Shown piece after piece: positions 61,060 through 64,000 of a stretch of DNA of 64,000 nucleotides. The notes below the pieces were generated by a model that did not search any database, was not told the DNA's origin, and worked only from the letters and a program-made list of their open reading frames with translations. The DNA is taken from the NCBI RefSeq assembly GCF_036785885.1, contig NC_092317.1, positions 8,310,501 to 8,374,500 of the forward strand, given 5' to 3'. Both the position numbers and the translations under genes were made by a program. Source of the DNA: Coffea arabica. Lineage: Eukaryota > Streptophyta > Magnoliopsida > Gentianales > Rubiaceae. How positions within the stretch are numbered: the stretch's first letter is position 1; each line of letters begins with the position of its first letter.

Positions 61060-61690
61060 TTTTTTTTTTAAAAAAAGAATAAACGGGCCAAATGGATCGA
61101 ATGAAATTGATTATTAGTTCAAAAATTGATTAGATTATCCTAAAAGCGAATAAAACTGATCAAATGAATTGGATGAAATTGAAAATTTATTTAAAAAAAA
61201 TTGACTTAATTATCCTAAAAAAAAATAATGGATTGGATGGAATTGACGGTTTATTCAAAATTGACTGAATTATCCTAAAAGTAAATGAACGGATCAAATG
61301 GATTGAATGAAATTGAGGATTTATTCAAAAATTGGTTGGATTGTCCTAAAAAATGAATAAACTGGTAAAATTGATTGGATGAAACTGACGATTTATTCAA
61401 AATTGACTGAATTATCCTAAAATCGAATGAACAGATCAAATGCATTGAATGAAATTGAGGATTTATTCAAAAATTGGCTGGATCACCCTAAAAAGGGGTA
61501 AATTGATCAAATGAATTGAATGAAATTAATGATTTATTTCAAAATGAAATTGAATGAAAATGAAATTAAAAAAATGAGCAAAATTGTATGGATCGAATGA
61601 TCTATAAAAAATCGATTCAATCATCTTAGATGTAAAAATGGAATGAATGAAATTGATGATTTATCAAAATCGATGGAATTGTCAGCTCAT
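61060..61690. repeat. Degenerate tandem repeat array in the element interior
   Basis: About nine imperfect units of roughly 60-75 bp with TGGATTGAATGAAATTGA, GGATTTATTCAAAAATTG and ATTATCCTAAAA words. Divergence between units is high, so the array is older than the LTR-pair divergence suggests. Confidence 0.8.
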
Positions 61691-62584
61691 TGATAGTTTC
61701 AAAAAATTCATTGTGATTCATTAGTCTATGAGCCTTCGAAAATCAAGATTCGACCTTAACATACTTATCATCTCAACAATGAGGAATTTGTGAATTTCTT
61801 CAACTTAATGTCCGTTACACAAGGAATTTTTACCAATTTTGATAAAATGGCCAAAAAGTGATTATTAAAGGCTCATATTCTAATGCGTAAAAACTGTTCC
61901 ATCATTCTCAATGCCGTCACACGGAAGGGATCGAATCCTACCTTACCTTGTGCACTACCCCTTTGGATGGTACAAAAAATATAAACGTGTAAGTCTCATT
62001 GGATTACATATCCGAGACACAAAGCGGCTTATTCCTAACGCGGGATCCCCTATGCGGCATTCCCTCTAAAGTTAATGTATGATGCCAGTTTATTAAAGCG
62101 ATTAAATATGCAATGAAATAATTGACATATGATCTAAAAGTACCCCATTTAAATGCCGGGGTAAGCCTAAAATGAAATGTATTCATGCTGCAAATGCGAA
62201 ACATTGAATTTAAACGTGTCACATCAAATAGGGTAGGCTCCTAGAGAGTACCATGCCAGGACTCTTATTTTCTAGGACTTATGAATGCAATGAAGACACA
62301 AAAACCAAGAAAAGTTAGTTTAGACAGATAAATACACATAACACATTGTAGCAACGAAATCAACACAAGGAAATAAAGCAATAAAAAGAGGAAAGGGATT
62401 GGACCCCTCCCCTCGTGAATAGTGTCCCTAATAGGGTAAGGTCGACTCTACCCTAGGCAAGCTAAAATGGATGCATGAGGTTAGGGTTCACTAATGCATC
62501 TAGACTCGATAGGTTTTAGGTCCCCGAGCCTTCAGACTTGGAAACCAAGGGTCATCACTCCCAAGGTTCCTTGTCGGTGGCTCG

Positions 62585-62760
62585 AGCGATTCCCCAGACG
62601 TTGCTACGCACACGTCGTGTTACGGCTACCCGTCTGGGCGAATCTAAAAAGAATTCTCAACCTTCGACTAAAAACTAATAGGTCATCAACCTAAAGTTTA
62701 AAGCGGAAGATCGAGTGACCCCTCGGATCATGCTACGCACACGTCGTGATACGATCACAT
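62585..62760. repeat. Two-copy module with GCTACGCACACGTCGTG
   Basis: The 17-bp word is identical at 62603-62619 and 62732-62748, 129 bp apart, with weaker similarity around it (CGAGCGATTCCCC versus CGAGTGACCCCTC). It lies in the 5' leader zone of the LTR element. Confidence 0.7.
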
Positions 62761-63137
62761 GTCCAAGTGGGTCGCCTAAAATCCTAATAGGGTGGAGTGG
62801 CGTGACAAGCCACTAAAAGAAAAATAAATAAGGAATAAAAAATAAAACGTATGCACGTATGCCAGTGCTCATTTTGGAGGGGAGGGATCGAGAACCAATG
62901 CGAAGCTCTAGGGTAAAATTCCCCACCCCCAAATGCAAAGCGCGATACATATAAGTAAATAAATAAAAGTAAATAAATAAATCATTCATCACATATACGA
63001 GGAACGATAAACGAATACGAGGGTGAAATGCAAAATATCCTAAAAGAGAAAAATGCAACCTAAAACATCCAAATATGATAAATATAAGGGTTAAAAAGAG
63101 AAAAGACGACTAAACCAAGTGCTTGGACTCTCTTACG

Positions 63138-63155
63138 TCCCCAGTGGAGTCGCCA
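63138..63155 (-). other. Primer binding site complementary to tRNA-Arg
   Basis: Minus-strand TGGCGACTCCACTGGGGA lies three bases inside the 5' LTR. Its complement TCCCCAGTGGAGTCGCCA equals the 3' end of plant tRNA-Arg(ACG) plus CCA, recalled from the known tRNA sequence. All 18 bases match. Confidence 0.85.
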
Positions 63156-63158
63156 AGT

Positions 63159-64000
63159 TGTCGCGCCCCATTTTTTCGCGATGGAAAAGAAAGTGTTTAT
63201 AAAAAGGATGTGATTTATTAATAATAAATGAAAAAGGACCTAGAATGGGACTTAAAAGAATGCGACAATTTGGGTCCAAAATTTAGTCTAAAAGGGTTTT
63301 TAAGAAAAAATAGGAGTCGCCACTTGGTATGGAGTTTTGGTGTACCAAGTCACCCAAAAAAATAAAGTAAAACAAAATGAAACCCTTTTTGACAACTCCA
63401 GGTCTTTGAAAACAAGAGAAAATGGATTCGGGAGTCACGGTTGAAGAAAGGGAAAGCAAAGGTTCGATTAACTCAAACCTAAGGCACCCTTTCAACCTAG
63501 TCTAAGCTAGTTGCGAGGTTTAGTCAAAATTTTCCTAATCTAACCTTTAATTTTATCACATTTTGGAGGTTTTCTACATGGATGCAAATCTTAAATTTAT
63601 AAAAATACCGAAAGGAACAAAATGTTCATTCAAGGATTTAATTGAACCAATCGCATTAATTGCGAAGGCCAAAATGATTCCTTGAAAGTGTCACGAGTAT
63701 GCAAATGATGAAATAAAAATAAAAAAAGAAATTAAATTATATACATATATATATGTGATCAAAGAAAAAGAGAATGCAACATAAAGGGTACGGGAGACAA
63801 AAACTCGTGACTTAGTTTTCTTATACAAGGATTAATGGGGTATTTGAACTAAAAAGTTATAATCACCCATTTCCCATGTTTGAAAAATAATTATCCTAAC
63901 ATGAACAAGCAAATGAACTAGCTTAAATGAGATGCAATTCTAAATGACATGATTAGTACCTATAGAGGGTAAGGGATAATATAATAGGAAATATCATGCA
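63159..64000 (-). repeat. 5' LTR (element orientation), partial
   Basis: Starts TGTCGCGCCCC and continues to the window edge. Over 842 bp it differs from 50974-51815 at three single bases and has no gaps. Confidence 0.95.

Larger units (their letters stand above)
58154..63137. other. Non-coding 5' and middle interior of the LTR element
   Basis: About 5 kb where gag, protease and reverse transcriptase would be expected, but no frame with their motifs is visible. Holds recurring TTGCCCCAATTT words (58489, 58542, 59165), a repeat array at 61060-61690, and a duplicated module near 62585-62760. Confidence 0.6.
50974..64000 (-). mobile_element. Tat/Ogre-like Ty3/gypsy LTR retrotransposon, non-autonomous, truncated by window edge
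   Basis: An element at least 13 kb long in minus orientation. Two direct repeats start TGTCGCGCCCC (50974 and 63159); read on the minus strand the LTR is TGTAGACACC...GCGCGACA, with TG/CA ends. Next to the right copy is an 18-base primer site complementary to tRNA-Arg (63138-63155). A purine tract borders the left copy (54586-54598). The 8.6-kb interior has no intact gag-pol; only a decayed integrase C-terminus remains at 57420-57860. 3'-region tandem repeats lie at 54960-55880. A tRNA-Arg primer and 3'-UTR tandem repeats are known traits of Ogre/Tat elements. It presumably depends on proteins made elsewhere. The target duplication cannot be checked because the right end is outside the window. 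Confidence 0.9.

Noticed and set aside
50974-63170. Plus-strand orientation of the LTR element
   Set aside because: The primer site, polypurine tract and integrase remnant all read on the minus strand.
51098-63495. The same 70-codon frame found at 51098-51310 and 63283-63495
   Set aside because: It is LTR sequence present twice; repetition reflects the LTR pair, not a conserved gene.

Overview
The window is nuclear DNA of a flowering plant, most likely a eudicot. It is AT-rich, its genes are split by GT-AG introns, and its proteins belong to plant families (SWEET, RID3, 4CL-like, nodulin-like MFS, J-DUF3444). Transposon debris of plant type (hAT, Mutator-like foldbacks, SINE-like copies, a Tat/Ogre-like LTR element) fills most of the space between genes. 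I cannot name the species. There is no bacterial operon, CRISPR array, rRNA cluster or intact tRNA gene.

Layout, left to right. 1-1597 (-): the 5' part of a clade II-like SWEET sugar transporter gene, apparently a pseudogene and cut by the left edge. 1598-6800: repeats, including a Mutator-type foldback at 3770-4086. 6908-7423 (+): a one-exon, zinc-finger-less protein resembling the C-terminal part of SGR5/IDD-type proteins. 11825-16450 (-): a J-domain/DUF3444 protein with an internal 27-residue repeat and a duplicated 3' end. 17912-22851 (-): a three-exon nodulin-like MFS transporter. 22852-30489: repeats, including a 1-kb foldback. 30490-34340 (-): an eight-exon RID3-like WD40 protein whose coding sequence assembles phase-perfectly to 449 codons. 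34383-38415: nested transposon remnants. 38416-44272 (-): a six-exon peroxisomal 4CL-like acyl-CoA ligase of 565 residues ending in SKL, with a GC-AG first intron. 48990-50820 (-): a partial, frameshifted duplicate of that ligase gene. 50974 to beyond 64000 (-): a young Tat/Ogre-like Ty3/gypsy LTR retrotransposon with a 3611-bp LTR, a tRNA-Arg primer site, a decayed integrase end and 3'-UTR tandem repeats.

The genes do not form a pathway or cluster; they are independent housekeeping, transport and metabolic loci. I found no undescribed defence-like or enzymatic system. The most informative structures are evolutionary. An intron duplication in the RID3-like gene carries both a MITE-filled and a MITE-empty copy of the same site. 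Two 1-kb foldback elements share ends and have 9-bp target duplications. A very recent large retrotransposon sits in what looks like the first intron of the duplicated ligase gene. All exon boundaries were read by eye from splice signals, phase and family similarity; no alignment or expression data were available.
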